Assembly (NCBI RefSeq): GCF_964355755.1
Contig: NC_092678.1
Coordinates: 15,906,922 to 15,970,921 of the forward strand
DNA: 64,000 nt
Origin: Antedon mediterranea
Taxonomy: Eukaryota > Echinodermata > Crinoidea > Comatulida > Antedonidae
Direction: 5' to 3'
The notes under the pieces were generated by a model. It saw only the letters and a program-made list of their open reading frames with translations, did no database searches and was not told the origin of the DNA. The translations under genes were made by a program, and so were the position numbers. Shown piece by piece: positions 11,906-23,959 of the stretch (position 1 is its first letter; each line of letters begins with the position of its first letter).

Positions 11906-13830
11906 TGGTCTTAATGTTTTTATCACGGAGAGAAAGAGAAGCGAAAAGATATACAGAAGCAAATCAAGCGGAAAATTATTGAATGCAAAAAGGAATATAA
12001 AAATAAAATTGAAAGGTCCTTCCGAAATCGTGACTCATCTCAGGTTTGGCAAGGTTTGCAGAATATTACTGGTTATAAACCGAAGGCAAAGGGTGTTGTT
12101 GTTGACAAAGAAAAGAAATATGCAAATGATTTAAATGCCTTCTACAACATATTTGATAAAGTGGACGTTGGCTTGAACATGAGGGAAACAACAAAACGCG
12201 TTGATGAACTGCCGGTACTCCCGGAACATTTTCAAATCACTGTGGACGAAGTGAACTTATTATTTAAAAAACTTAACCCACGTAAGGCAAAAGGTCCCGA
12301 TAATATTAGTTGTAAGACTCTTAAAATGTGTGCCGATCAGTTGGCCATTCCTTTTTGTAAACTTTTTCAATCCTCTGTAAATGACTCAATAGTTCCAATG
12401 TTGTGGAAAAAATCAACAATCATGCCCATTCCCAAAAAACCAAATCCCAAGAAAATGAATGACCTTAGACCTGTGGCCCTTACATGTGTACCAATGAAGT
12501 GTTTAGAAAAAAAAAAACAAAAAAAAAAAAAAAAAAAAATTGTTAAAAGTAAGCTAGTTGCCTCAGTGGAGAATCTGCTAGATATAAATCAATTTGCATA
12601 TCGTCCAAACAGGTGTGTTGATGATGCAGTGCTTCTGCTCCTTAATAATGTTTCTGAGCACCTAGAGAAAAAAGGTTGCTTTGCGAGAATTCTTTTTGTT
12701 GATTTCTCTAGTGCATTCAATAATATTCAACCATATGTTCTGGCTAATAAGCTTATCGATTTAGAAGTTAACCCACTGATTATAAAATGGCGTTGTTGAA
12801 AGTTAACACGGGTGTTCCACAAGGTTGTGTGTTATCACCTTTATTATACAATATACACAAATGATTGTAAGTCAAATAATACAAAAACTGAGATTATTAA
12901 ATATGCAGACGACACTGCTCTGATTGGTTATCTGGATTCAAAAAATGATTCAATGACAGGCTTCTTAGACAGTATTAATATTTTTCACAAATGGTGTAAA
13001 GATAATTTTTTAGATCTAAATATAAATAAAACTAAATAGATAGTTTTTGATTTTCGGAAGAAGATAAACTACCTTCCCAAGATCAAAATCAATGGTGAGA
13101 CCATTCCGGAAGTTAAAACTTACAAATATTTAGGGGTTGAAATTGATAATAAACTTAAATTTGATGCAAATAGTAGGTGCATATACAATAAATTACAAAA
13201 ACGTCTCTTCTTTCTACGCAAATTAAACTCTTTTAAGATTGACCGTACTATTTTACAACTTTTTTATACTTCTATCTTAAACTGTGCACTTAGTTTTTGC
13301 CTAATATGTTATTATGGTAATTCACGTTTTAAAGATAGACTTTTACTTAATAAAATAGTTAAACAAGGCAGTAGAATAGTAGGCTCTGAACAAATTCAAC
13401 CTGAAGTTTTATATAAGGAATTAGTAATTAAAAAATTGAAAATTATTTTAAAAGACCACGCTCATCCTCTGCACTATAAATTTAACAAAAGTCAACGTTG
13501 TGACAGACTCCTTCAAAGAAAAATTAAAACAAATAGATATGGCAATTCATTCGTCCCTGCCGCTATACGATTATATAATGAATGATAATATCATTCATTA
13601 TATAATCGTATAATCGTATTTTATGCGCTAAATTTATTTTTTGTAGTATTTTAAATCGACTTTTTAGGATTTTATATGTATATTTTGTATGGCTTTTTTT
13701 TTTATCGTATTTTATATTTATGTACTGTATCCATTTTATATTTGTATGTACTGTACTTTTGAAAAGGCCAACAGAGTTTCCCCATGGGGATAATAAAGTT
13801 TTAATTGAATTGAATTGAATTGAATTAAAG
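11906..13830 (+). mobile_element. CR1/L2/Rex-like LINE inserted inside the Tx1-like element
   Basis: Readable parts in order: VWQGLQNITGYKPKAKG, NPRKAKGPDNISCKTLK, QFAYRPNRCVDDAV, ILFVDFSSAFNNIQP, GVPQGCVLSPLLY (after a frameshift near 12795), YADDTALIG, WCKDNFLDLNINKTK, then a stop (13039) and KTYKYLGVEIDNKLKFD. The 3' end has GGGGATAATAAAG and a pentanucleotide tail of about four AATTG units, as expected for CR1/L2-type tails. An A-rich run at 12509-12538 interrupts the RT. It is 5'-truncated and inactive. Confidence 0.8.
13565..13611. repeat. Perfect hairpin, 22-bp arms with 3-bp loop
   Basis: The left arm (13565-13586) begins ATACGATTATATAATG; the right arm (13590-13611) is its exact reverse complement; the loop is AAT. 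It begins at the end of the LINE reading frame (AAIRLYNE), so the right arm is an inverted copy of the final codons. This is most simply a snap-back duplication. Confidence 0.9.
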
Positions 13831-14200
13831 AAAAAAAACTGGCACATTTTAATTTTAAATTGTTGCACAGAATATTGCCAACAAATGAAAGATTACATAG
13901 GTAGAGACTTGTAAATTCCCCATTTTGTGACACATGCAATGTTATTGAGAATGATAAACATATTATGTTAGTAGAGTGCATAACAGTAAAATGTTTATAT
14001 GGGAGAGAGATAAACGAAATAATTAGAGCAGTAAGCATACATATTCCTGTTTTTTTCTTTCAAAAGACTTTTATTTGAAACTGACAATAATTACGTGATA
14101 AATTTACACTTTAGGAGCATTTTGTATTTATAAAGTAAAGATATTAAGTTTATTGGAAAAAGAAAAAAAAATCAATCTCCTACAAATGTTTAAATCTGAA
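13831..14200 (+). mobile_element. Tx1/L1-like LINE, 3' coding part resumed
   Basis: Immediately after the AATTG tail of the inserted element the reading resumes with HFNFKLLHRILPTNERLHR, then PFCDTCNVIENDKHIML and VEC. The C-x2-C...H...C spacing is the C-terminal zinc-knuckle region of Tx1/L1-type LINEs, so 10504-11905 and this segment were one element. The end is not sharply defined. Confidence 0.7.
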
Positions 14201-14494
14201 AAAAAAGATAAGAAATATGTAAATCTGCAGGTATACTGTATATGCTCAACCAGATTAAGGAAGAAAATATGTAAATGAGATACCATGTATGATGAATCTA
14301 TTATGTTTGTTTTTTTTTTTTTTTTTTCTTGCTACTATATTGTATGTTTTGTAAATATGTATACCTTGATGATTTGAAAACAAAAAGACAAAATGTGAAA
14401 AGCTTTTTATAGATTGATGATACAAAAATGATGAAGGATAAGAAGGTTTAGGTTTAAGTGGTGAAGTGTCTTCATCAAAGCTTTCATATTATAG

Positions 14495-14522
14495 GTATAT
14501 ATATATATATATATATATATAT
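14495..14522. repeat. (TA)n microsatellite
   Basis: An uninterrupted TA dinucleotide run in intron 2. Confidence 0.9.
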
Positions 14523-14619
14523 GTAATATGCACATTCTTACTGCAGGTGGAATTTTGAAATGATAAAATGGTTAAAAAGAAAAAAAAATTCTAATTTTTT
14601 TAATGGATCATTAAACATA

Positions 14620-15190
14620 AATGTTGTTAAATGATAATGTATGTATAAAAAAATAATAGAATAAATAATAAGTAAAAGAAAAATTGAATGAACCCACATA
14701 AGAAAAAAAAAGGTAAATGAAACTTTGATGGGTTATACTGTAGATGCAAAAAAAGATAATCTGTTGGTAATGAATTTTGTAAACATTTAAAGATAAAAAA
14801 AAATCAATGTTAAAGGATGAGGAAAATATAATGTTAACAGTAAAAAGTTAGTAAGTAATTAGTATAACAGAGAATATGCATTGTTTAAATGAAAATATGT
14901 TTGCATAGATAAATCCAAAGAAAAATAAAATAGGGCAAACCCATGGGATGGATTTAGTAAACATAAACGTATTAGGCCTATAATTGTATGAAATAAATAT
15001 GCATGTAGATGAAAAAAAACAACAAAAACAACTATGTAAGAAAAAATAAGCTTTGTTAATGAAAATGTGTTATAGATAATATGTATAAAAAGAGGAAATT
15101 ATTTAATCAATGTGGTTAAATGATAATGTATGTATAAACAAAATAATATATGGAAATAGTGGGATGAACCCACATAAGATAAAAAAAACT
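14620..15190. repeat. Direct repeats of an A-rich ~80-bp block
   Basis: AAATGATAATGTATGTATAA followed by GAACCCACATAAGA occurs at about 14628-14705 and again at 15118-15182, with related words such as GGGCAAACCCATGGGATGG between them. It is non-coding and of unknown origin, perhaps from the 3' untranslated part of the neighbouring LINE. Confidence 0.5.
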
Positions 15191-15194
15191 AAAA

Positions 15195-15577
15195 AAAACG
15201 TAGCTTATCATATAGAGGTGCCAAGGTTTGGAATGAGCTACATGAAGATATTAAAAATGTGAACTCTGTTTCTCTTTTTAAGAAACTGTTAACTGCTAAT
15301 TTCATGTAGCTTTATTTAAATGTTGTGTATTATTTAATTTTATAGTTAGTAAGTGTATCCTTGTTTTATTTCATTGTAATTGTTTTATTATCTGCTTTTT
15401 TTTTACCTTCTGTAATTGTTTTATTATTTTTGATTTGATATCTGCTTTTTACATTTATTTTTGTTGGTGTTTTCCTTTTAGCACGGTCTTACTGAAAAAC
15501 AACTTTTAGTTGAGTTAAGTATCCGTGATTAAATAAAGCTTATTATTATTATTGTTATTATTATTATTATTATTAGA
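15195..15577 (+). mobile_element. 3' end of a CR1/L2-like LINE
   Basis: It encodes SYRGAKVWNELHEDIKNVNS and then VSLFKKLLTANFM with a stop, the usual last residues of CR1/L2-type proteins. An untranslated tail follows, with AATAAAG and (ATT)n at 15541-15577. Only the last about 40 codons remain. Confidence 0.75.
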
Positions 15578-16209
15578 AAAAAGTTAATATTTTTGCACAT
15601 ATGGCGTTTCTTACGTATAACACTTGAGGTCAAATTTTCCAGACAAAAATCGAAATGTCGACTGGTTAACTAGTAAAAAGAAAATATACAGACTTGGGGT
15701 ATGTCTACATAAATCGTTTACTTTCACATTATCTATCCTGCTTTCATAAAAAACAACCCTTGTGTAATGTTGTGTTCTGTGCATCGTTAATTACTTATTC
15801 ATGTAGGCCTATTGTATTTAAACGGGATGCGATGATTCGAATAATACACATTCAAGCGTCTCTCTAAAACCGACATATCCTGTAAAGAACTTAGGCCAAA
15901 CATGTATCAATCTACACATGATATTATTCTATCAAAAATAGTGTGATATGAAATAATTTGTAACTGTACTTACAGCAACGCATGGAGCGTGCGCACCCAG
16001 CGTTGTATTCTGGATCTGCCTCTGCCAAATAATGTCTATGGTGTTGTTATTTTATACTGCTAGTAAGGTATTTTTCAAATGTTCATACCATCAGACAATA
16101 CAATAAAGGTTACAGATGTATGAATTTATATTGGATATGTCTTTTTAGTGGTTATTGAACATTAAGATTGAGAAAACTAGACATAAACGTCTATAAAGAT
16201 CTGCAATTT

Positions 16210-16380
16210 TTTTTGTATGACTACAGTCTGTAATGCCGTATTTATTCAAGTGCGGTTTTATGGCGCGTGTAATTGAGGGTAAAATCACCATGGCGTTTAT
16301 TTGAAGGATTGGGGAGAGGGGGTGGAGTTTATTCCAAAGTATTTTAAAATTATGGGAGGAGGCGTTTATTTATTATTTAT
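16210..16380. repeat. Possible MITE-like GGCGTTTATT repeats
   Basis: Recurring words of the type GGCGTTTATTTGAAGG and GGAGTTTATTCC, with AGGCGTTTATTT, are spaced about 50 bp apart. The pattern is loose and I cannot define ends. Confidence 0.3.
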
Positions 16381-16466
16381 GATTTAAGATGTTACATTAT
16401 GTTTAAACTACTAGTTTTTATAACATTTATGTACGTATAAGATTCCACAGTATGTGATTACAACAT

Positions 16467-16910
16467 TATGATTATTATTATTATTACATTTATTTACCGA
16501 GGGTAGCCCAAACAGTTAAAAACTGGTTTCCATTGGGCCTTGCATTTCACGTTATTTGAGGGTAACGTAGCTCCTCTCATTTTGAACACAGTAAGGTGTT
16601 AATTGTACATTGTATCAAACAAATTGGATTTAAAAACACTTACAGAAGTCTCGGTTCTCATGATGTCAATATGCAAATTGTTCCATATATTTTTCCCACT
16701 TACACAAAAACTCGTGAGGTAAATTTCCTTTGTCGCAAAAGGGATCTTCAACTTCATAACTTTTGACTGCCTTGTTTCACGAGTTTGAGGTAATGGATTG
16801 AATAGGTTTATCATGCCTGGGGGTGCCAGATTGTTGAGACATTTAAAAACGAGTATGGCTTTTATATATGTGACTTTTTTGGAAAACGGGAGCCAGTTCA
16901 CATTGTTTTA
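16467..16910 (-). mobile_element. 3' end of a CR1/L2-like LINE, antisense
   Basis: The minus strand reads NWLPFSKKVTYIKAILVFKC, then LNNLAPPGMINLFN and GKNIWNNLHIDIMRTETSVS, typical of the C-terminus of CR1/L2-type proteins. The tail ends in (AAT)n on that strand. Its truncated end lies about 20 bp from the exon 3 splice acceptor of the adhesion GPCR gene. Confidence 0.75.
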
Positions 16911-16929
16911 TTGCTCATCATTATTTAAG

Positions 16930-17092
16930 ATTCGTATGGTTTAGCCGTTGATGGAACTGGAAAGAAACTTTATTGGACAGATAATGACAAAGCTCGAATT
17001 GAAGTAATAAATGTGGATGGAACGAACAGACAAATTCTGATTAACACAGGATTAAGCACCCCATATGCAATTGCGTTAGACACAACTAATGG
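16930..17092 (+). CDS. Exon 3: YWTD blade
   Basis: With the last base of exon 2 it reads DSYGLAVDGTGKKLYWTD, then ARIEVINVDGTNRQILI and TPYAIALDTTNG. GLAVD...LYWTD followed by DGTNR is the standard LDLR class-B repeat. The acceptor is TTATTTAAG, with a weak pyrimidine tract next to a LINE insertion. The exon enters in phase 1 and leaves in phase 2. Confidence 0.85.
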
Positions 17093-17369
17093 GTATGTCA
17101 CTATCTATATTGTTTACAGTACCGTGTGTCTTCTTTCAATCTCAATTACCTTCACATCTAATATTTGATTGAGAAAAATATTAAAATGCTATAAAACCAT
17201 TTGTACCTTTTAAATAATCAATGAGGAAAGTAATAGAGAATACGAAATGAAAACTTAACTCAGGTTTTAGTCATTTTATAAGATATCATACTTAGCTCTG
17301 CTTTCATTAGTTAATCTAAATTTTAAAAGACTGTGAACCACTATATTAACAGACATTGTACCTACTTAG

Positions 17370-17501
17370 ATACATATACTGGACTGATTATGGAAACAAA
17401 CAATTAAATAGAGCGAGTGAAGTTAAATGACTTGAGTATAAGAACTGCCTTAGTAACAACAGGACTTATAAGGTCATACGGACTTGTTTTAGCAGTTCCA
17501 G
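17370..17501 (+). pseudogene. Exon 4: YWTD blade with a frameshift
   Basis: It starts YIYWTDYGNKQLNRAS and then hits TGA in the expected frame. One base later the frame reads DLSIRTALVTTGLIRSYGLV and joins exon 5 correctly. The exon is 132 bp where the flanking phases require 131, so one extra base lies near the AGTGAAGTTAAATGAC segment. The lesion disables the receptor unless it is an assembly error. Confidence 0.8.
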
Positions 17502-18399
17502 GTAAGTTTATGAGACATGATTTATATCAATTGTACAAACTAGTACTAGTAAATAATACTACAAAGTTCAAAGTCGTTAATTGAGGACGCATCCCGAATT
17601 TCTGAAAAAAATCAGACCAATATGCGTGTATTAAAGTTCTGTTGGTCGGCAGTCACTGATTATGTACATAGTCAGACCTGACAATTACAATACAACTTGT
17701 GAAAGTTGTATTGTAGTTTTCAGATCAGAAAATAATATTTTGTTGCCGCTGTAAATAAAACTTTATTTTATGTATCTTGGTATTTAGCCTATGTCTATGT
17801 TATAGTTATATAGCGATTAATGCATTGTTTGGTAGATACTAAATGTTAAAATTATCCATTTATTGTTTTATAACGCAATACGTTTACATTATTACCATTA
17901 CAAAATAATCCAATTTTAACAGCAATTTTAGATCAGTCAAAAATTGCCTTTTTATTACTAGACTGTTTTAAAACTGCTCGCGTATAATGCTATAGGAGAT
18001 AAGCAGTCTTAACAAGCCCGCCCTGAAACTCAAATTTTATTTGAACAATGCTCTTAAGCTCTGTCTACATTAATATTAATAGTTGTGCCCACATTATGGT
18101 AGTAATATTCACACATATGTTACTGATATGACATCATCATCCTAAAAGGTCTAACATTCACAAAAATAATTACAAAAATAAATTACAATAATTTAATAAA
18201 TTAAACGAGTAGAGAGTAAATACAAAATACAATTTAAATATTTACAGCCAGTACTTAGCTCAAAGTGGAGAATTTTACAAGACTACTGTTTCAGATATTG
18301 ACAGTTTATACCATAATTTAGTAATTTTACCAACTTTCAAACAATTTCGACTTAAAATCACGTCATACGATCTTCATGGTGAAGTTTATTTTTATTACA

Positions 18400-19030
18400 T
18401 ATTCTGGAAGTTGGTGAGTTGTTAATATCGGATCATGCATCAATATGGCTAACCGGACATTGTGACTTCATTGTATGGCTACTCGAATATAAAATATAGG
18501 ATTTTTGTCTCTTTCGTCATAGCTCATCACATTAAATAGAGCGCATCTCCACTTTTCCGTATTCCATTTCCCCCCATGTTTTTTTAATTATTGTCTGTGT
18601 CAATCAATTATCTTTCGCAAGATTTATCATTTTTTTAAATGTGATGACGTTATCATGTTCAAAAGCGTGAATAACTTGGGTCACTTCTTTAAATAATAAT
18701 GATAATAAGATTTATACAGCGCACATATCCACTTAAGTGCTCAAGGTGCTTGTAAAAACCATGAAACAATTTAACCATAAACATAAATACTACTTTCATC
18801 ATTCCATTAATTTAAATATGCTATAGCTCCTCAGAATGTAAAGTGAGACTAATGATTAAACAAATTTTCTGGAAGCTGTTGAATTTTAGATGCGAATTCA
18901 TGTACAAATATTGTGCATCGGCTGTTGTGACGTCATCATAAATTATAAAAAGTCGTATTTTCATATTTTGCTTCATAGCTCATGACATTTAAAAGAGCGC
19001 GCGTCCGTATTCTACGTAATCAAATTTGTT
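18400..19030. repeat. Dispersed repeat blocks (CATAGCTCA...GAGCGC type)
   Basis: Two blocks, about 18400-18560 and 18830-19020, share CATAGCTCA(T/C)..CACATTTAAA and AGAGCGC words. A third block, at 23075-23300, shares TATAGCTCCTCAGAATG and the following sequence. They flank the 4 kb between them in the intron. The class is not recognised. Confidence 0.5.
18695..18760 (-). mobile_element. 3' end of a SINE/LINE (GCGC...ATT tail), antisense
   Basis: On the minus strand the sequence reads GCACCTTGAGCACTT, then GTGCGCTGTATAAATC and a (TTA)n-type tail. The same end occurs at 42795-42880. Such CGCTATANAAATC plus trinucleotide tails are common retroposon 3' ends in invertebrates. Confidence 0.5.
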
Positions 19031-20439
19031 CAACACGTTAAGAGCAATTGTCTGTAAGAATCAAAGAAATATCAAAAAGAGTGGCAGACTCAAAAAAATG
19101 GATTTCTTTCAAATTTTACACATGGCTATATATGTGTTGAGAGAAATCAAATATGAAGTATTTTTTATTTCACACGTATATTTGCATGGCAACGGCCAAA
19201 TTTGTATTTTTGACAAATTTTGTCCTTTTTTAAGGTTTTTTAAAATGGATATTGGTACTACTTTGATGAACGATATTTTTGTTTTGTTCATTTAATTATA
19301 AAAAAATAATTAGTGTATGTACCTGTTTCGAATTTGTTTATTTTTTTTAATTTCATACTTTGAGAGATACCATTTATTTAAAAAGGGGAGTTTTTCACTT
19401 TTTTTAAATTGTTCAATGCAACTAAACTTTACTTCACCATAACGCCCAAAGTGGTTTTTTTTTTAGCTGATTTATTACAAATAGGTAGTTATAATGTTTA
19501 ATAATTGATTTCTAAAATAAAATACTGGGGTAAATTTAAAATCTACAAGCAGTGTTGCGAGAAACATAGGCATTTTTATAAAAAAAAACATGGTATATTA
19601 GTAAAAACATTTTATTTTCTTTGATTAGTTGATTTGAAACTCATCGGTCAGAAAAATTCTTAATGTTTTATATAGTTCTAGTTGTGTTGTGAGAAAAACA
19701 ATTAATTTTTAATTATAGATTCTGTAATTCTCAGTTTTAATGTCATTTTATAGGTTATATCCTCTGGAAATTTGAATAAATTATCAGATTGTTGTGAATT
19801 TTAATCTTTGCAACAGATTACTCCTCTCTTATTTTGAAGCTCCTCTTTCATTTGTTTACTTCTTTTATTTGCTAACCTAAGCAGATCCCACATGCCCATC
19901 CACCACCACTTTCAACTACCACCCCCCCCCCCCCCACACCCACCCCGACTATAACCACAAAAAGATAAACTGCAACACTTTGGTCAATCATCCACTATAG
20001 AGTGTCAAATGCATGCATTCAAGCACCACCCACACTGCCGCTACCGCGACGGATTCAAACTCCTCCATCCCACCCCCTCCCCCTTTCTCCAAGTCCACAC
20101 CCACACCAAGTTAAAAATTGCAATGCAAAAGATTGGACATAAAGTTAAGTTTTTAGACCCTCACCTTCAACCCCCTAACTATTTAAAAGTCCTGGATCTA
20201 CCACTTTCCCCTCCACAAAATAAAACCAATCAAAAGTCAATGGTATACTCAGGTATGTTAATGCTACATAACAAATATTGAAGCCCTGATTTGAAATTTC
20301 ATTTCATTTAAGGTCAGCATGTAAAATATCACACTTTATTATTAAATATTTGTTTTAAATTCTATATTTTTTTTACTGTGATGGTTGGATTCAGTATTAA
20401 TTATTAATTAACAATTATCTGATAATTATTTAATTTCCC

Positions 20440-21960
20440 TTAGTTATGGATAGCAACAGTTACTATGGTAATTAAAAATGAGATATTCTTTATATTTTGC
20501 ATATTTATCTCATATAAATTTAAATTTGTAGATTATTAGCAGGCATGCCTTATTTGCATTTTCAAATTACCGTTTCACAAGGTCATATTTGTAAGCACTT
20601 TCTTCTGTGATTATTTTTATTCATGAAAACCCCATATTTTATTTACAGCGGCCACCTCCCTTAACGGACGCACTTTGAAAAGCCTGTTTGTTCTTCCTAT
20701 CTAATTAGTGCATTTGGTGCTTACCGTAAGCAGCTGCGGGCACCTTTTTATACTAAAAATGAGATTTTTTGTAAGCGGCCAATCGAAAAATTTGATACTT
20801 ATTGCATGGACCTTTGAATTAGAGGTGCATGTTTATTGTATTTCTTTATATATTAGCTTCATTTTGAAGAGGTTATAAAAACATTACTGTGAAGAGATGA
20901 GAAAACTACATAGATTTTGACCGACCATTTTTGATATGATAAAAGTTGTTAAAATTTGTCTGAAAATGCTAAAAAATACTAAACCACCTGATTATAAATA
21001 ATAATAGGCCTACAATTAGCTGGAAAATTGAGAAGTTAAGTGATCTTAGCTTGAGTGATCTTGGCCCTTTATCGGCCGAACGGGGGGTAAGGGGTCACCG
21101 CCCGTAAGCGGCCACTTTTCCAGGTCCCGAGGGTGGCCACTTACCGGATGTTCAACTGTATTTAAAAAAACAATTATCCTTAGTTATGCAGAGAAACAGG
21201 TTCTAAGATAACATAAATAATACATTTTGACATAACTTGACATAGCTTGACCCAACAAATGACCCTTTCACAAGGTCAGACATTTTCTGGCATTCAGTAG
21301 ATAAGTAAATTTGGGAAAAGTTAGTAAAGCTATGTAATCTATTGTTTGTAGTCATGAAACCCCATATTAAAAAAATTGTACTTAGTTACGTATAGAAACA
21401 GTTGCTACAATACACTTTATGTAAAATGTTTATGTCATTTGACCTCATATGTAAATTTTTTTTTTTTTCATGAAACTCCATATTTAATTTTTTTTTTTTA
21501 AATATCATTTGCTACGTAAACAGGTTTAAGATAACACTAAAGGTCATTTTTTTTACCTTTATTCAGATTCGTCAAGACTGTACTTTCTTTCTGAGATTAT
21601 TAGGATTCAGTATTTAAAGTAAATTTGGCAAAAAGTAGAAATGTAAAACTATGTAGAAAACATTTTTTGTATTTATGAAAAACCCCTTATTTTTTTAAAA
21701 TTTTCGCATAGAAACAGTTACTATGGTAAAATTTTGACCTCAAAATGAATGAATTTACAAGGTCAAGTTTGTCATTAATGGAATGCAGTAGAAGTAAAAT
21801 GGAGAAAAATTACAAATGCAATCAATTCTTTGTATTTATAAAAACGCCATTTTTTACGTTTTTTTTAAAATTACTTTCCTTAGTTACACATAGAAATGGT
21901 TGCTAGAGTAACACTATAGGTAAAATATGAAAATTGTTGAGAATCGTTATGAACTATCTT
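20440..21960. repeat. Diverged tandem repeats in intron 4
   Basis: Units of about 125-200 bp each contain a word like CTTAGTTAYGNATAGAAACA, then an ACAAGGTCA block, then CATGAAACCCCATATT. Starts are seen near 20440, 21180, 21381, 21505, 21700 and 21870. An unrelated segment (20645-21160) splits the array between the first two. Confidence 0.5.
20645..21160. mobile_element. MITE-like insertion with GGCCACC ends
   Basis: The left edge reads CAGCGGCCACCTCCC and the right edge GAGGGTGGCCACTTACC. The ends are inverted versions of one another over a GGCCACC(C)TC core. GTAAGCGGCCA words recur internally (20774, 21105). It interrupts the diverged tandem repeats. It has no ORF; the superfamily is not determined. 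Confidence 0.45.
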
Positions 21961-23074
21961 GTAAATTTTGATCAAACATTAATAGTTGTAGTAAAGTGGG
22001 GACCTGTCCTGTTTTGCATTCTGACCCCTTTTTACCTCAAATGACCTATTTACAAGGTCAGATTTTTTGGGAGGTCTTTCTGTATTTCTTTACACAAAAT
22101 AGATTTAGAAATTTATAAAAACCATTGACGCAATTATTTCCAAGTTTAACATTATTTTCCATCAACTAAATATTTCAATGAAAAATACTGTTTTTCTGGC
22201 AATTAATTGAAATAAACCTGGCAACAGATTCTCATATTGTATTTAAACTATTCGTATGACTCTAGTAGAATTATGGCAAGCCAAATATAGATTTTATTAT
22301 TGGATTAGCCATATTTAAATTGTGTTTCATGTGTTTTGTTTGTTGATATTTTGTTATATTTTTTGTATTTTTCGTATTTTCTTGGCAACACAAAACCTAT
22401 GTACAAAATTTACCCCAGTGGTTTTTTTTTGTGATTATTGTTGACAAACATATTGACTATCAAATTAAAAAACCTCATTGATTTAAAAACACCACTTTGG
22501 AAGTTATAGGTACGTTTATGAGGTATACTTTAATAAAAAAAATATTTTTTAAAAACACCCCTTTTTAAAATAATGGTATCAACCAAACTCAATTTTGTAA
22601 TTTTTTTTTTCTACATTAAATGGAACTCAATACATGTTGTTTACACTGCTATAAACAAAAACTGTATACTGTAAGTATTTTTGGTTAAAATAAGTATACA
22701 AGTTTGTACTTTTTCACTATAGAAAATCGGTGAAAAATGGCAAAAACATCAAAATTTGGATAATTGACCGTTTTCATGGCAACGGAAGCTAAAAATTAAA
22801 ATGAATGTTGTAGATATTCTTTTTATTGAAATGTCTATTCATGGTAACAATTTGTGAAATCCATTTTTTAAAATCTGCCACCAAATCTTTGATTTTTACA
22901 GACAATGGCTCTTAATATGTTGTTACTCAGATAATTCCTTTCCAAAATTGATATCTACGTGTTTCATTTTGATAAACGTCATCATGTTAAAAATTGGAAT
23001 AAAAGGCGGGTCCCGTTATTTTCACCTATTCCAGAATAAACGTGACCTACTTAATTTCTTATATACAGTATATT

Positions 23075-23300
23075 TAAATTTGTTATAGCTCCTCAGAATG
23101 AAAAGTGACTCGCATGATTATAACTTATTATGGAAGCTTTTGAATTGTGAATTCTTATAAAAATGTTGTCTATCTGATGTCATAACGTCATGGCCAGTTG
23201 AATTCAAAAGTGAGATTTTCATCTCTTTCGTAAACATTCACCTCATTTAAAAAAGCCCGCTGTTTCGTGTCTAAAATTCTTCAAATTTTCATTAATGTAA
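23075..23300. repeat. Dispersed repeat block related to 18830-19020
   Basis: It shares TATAGCTCCTCAGAATG, AAAGTGA and the AAAAGCCCGC/AGAGCGC ending with the earlier block in the same intron and orientation. Confidence 0.5.
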
Positions 23301-23635
23301 TTATTTAGATAATTAATTATCTTCTAAAATGTCTATCTTTATACCACATGCTGATGATGTCGTAATGTCATCTTTGCTACACTGTATATAACATAGACCT
23401 ATACAGATTATTCCGTAAATACTATCATGCTTTATGACACAAACTAGGTACAATTCAACAATGTAAACATATTTAATTCATGTCATAGGATGGCGTAATA
23501 ATTGTCGGCGTTTATTATAATATATGTGGTGCATGTTGTGTTTGCGTGGACCGCGGATAACAAAAACTCGTCAAAGTGACGACTTCAAATCTAGTTTAAG
23601 TTTACTTATAGTTCTCTCATTGTTTTCACTATAAG

Positions 23636-23884
23636 ATGGAAAAATGTATTGGTATGATGAAGGAACTAAAGTAATTGAAGAATCTAACCTTGACGGAACT
23701 AACAGAAGAACGATTGCAACTGGGCTGAATTACGCGTCTGGAGTTGATATTTATGGAAACTATCTGTACTGGACAGACACATCGGATGGTGGCATATATC
23801 GAGTTGATAGAACAACTGGAGTATCATCAAATGAAAGTAGAGATAGTCGACTTAATAGACCAAGAGGATTATACATTTTAAAAA
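23636..23884 (+). CDS. Exon 5: last two YWTD-type blades
   Basis: It reads (D)GKMYWYDEGTKVIEESNLDG, then GVDIYGNYLYWTDTSDGGIY and RPRGLYILK. The first motif is YWYD rather than YWTD; the second is canonical. The closing PRGLYIL strand precedes the EGF domain, as in LDLR-family propellers. Borders are CACTATAAG and GTAAAT; it enters and leaves in phase 1. Confidence 0.85.
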
Positions 23885-23959
23885 GTAAATATTCTATATT
23901 GTATTTAAATAAAATTACTCTTTTAAGAGTAATTTTAATAATTTTAGTATTTTTTTATT

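Noticed and set aside
20009-20281. 90-residue ORF rich in His and Pro
   Set aside because: It translates a C-rich, low-complexity stretch next to a poly-C run and has no conserved pattern.
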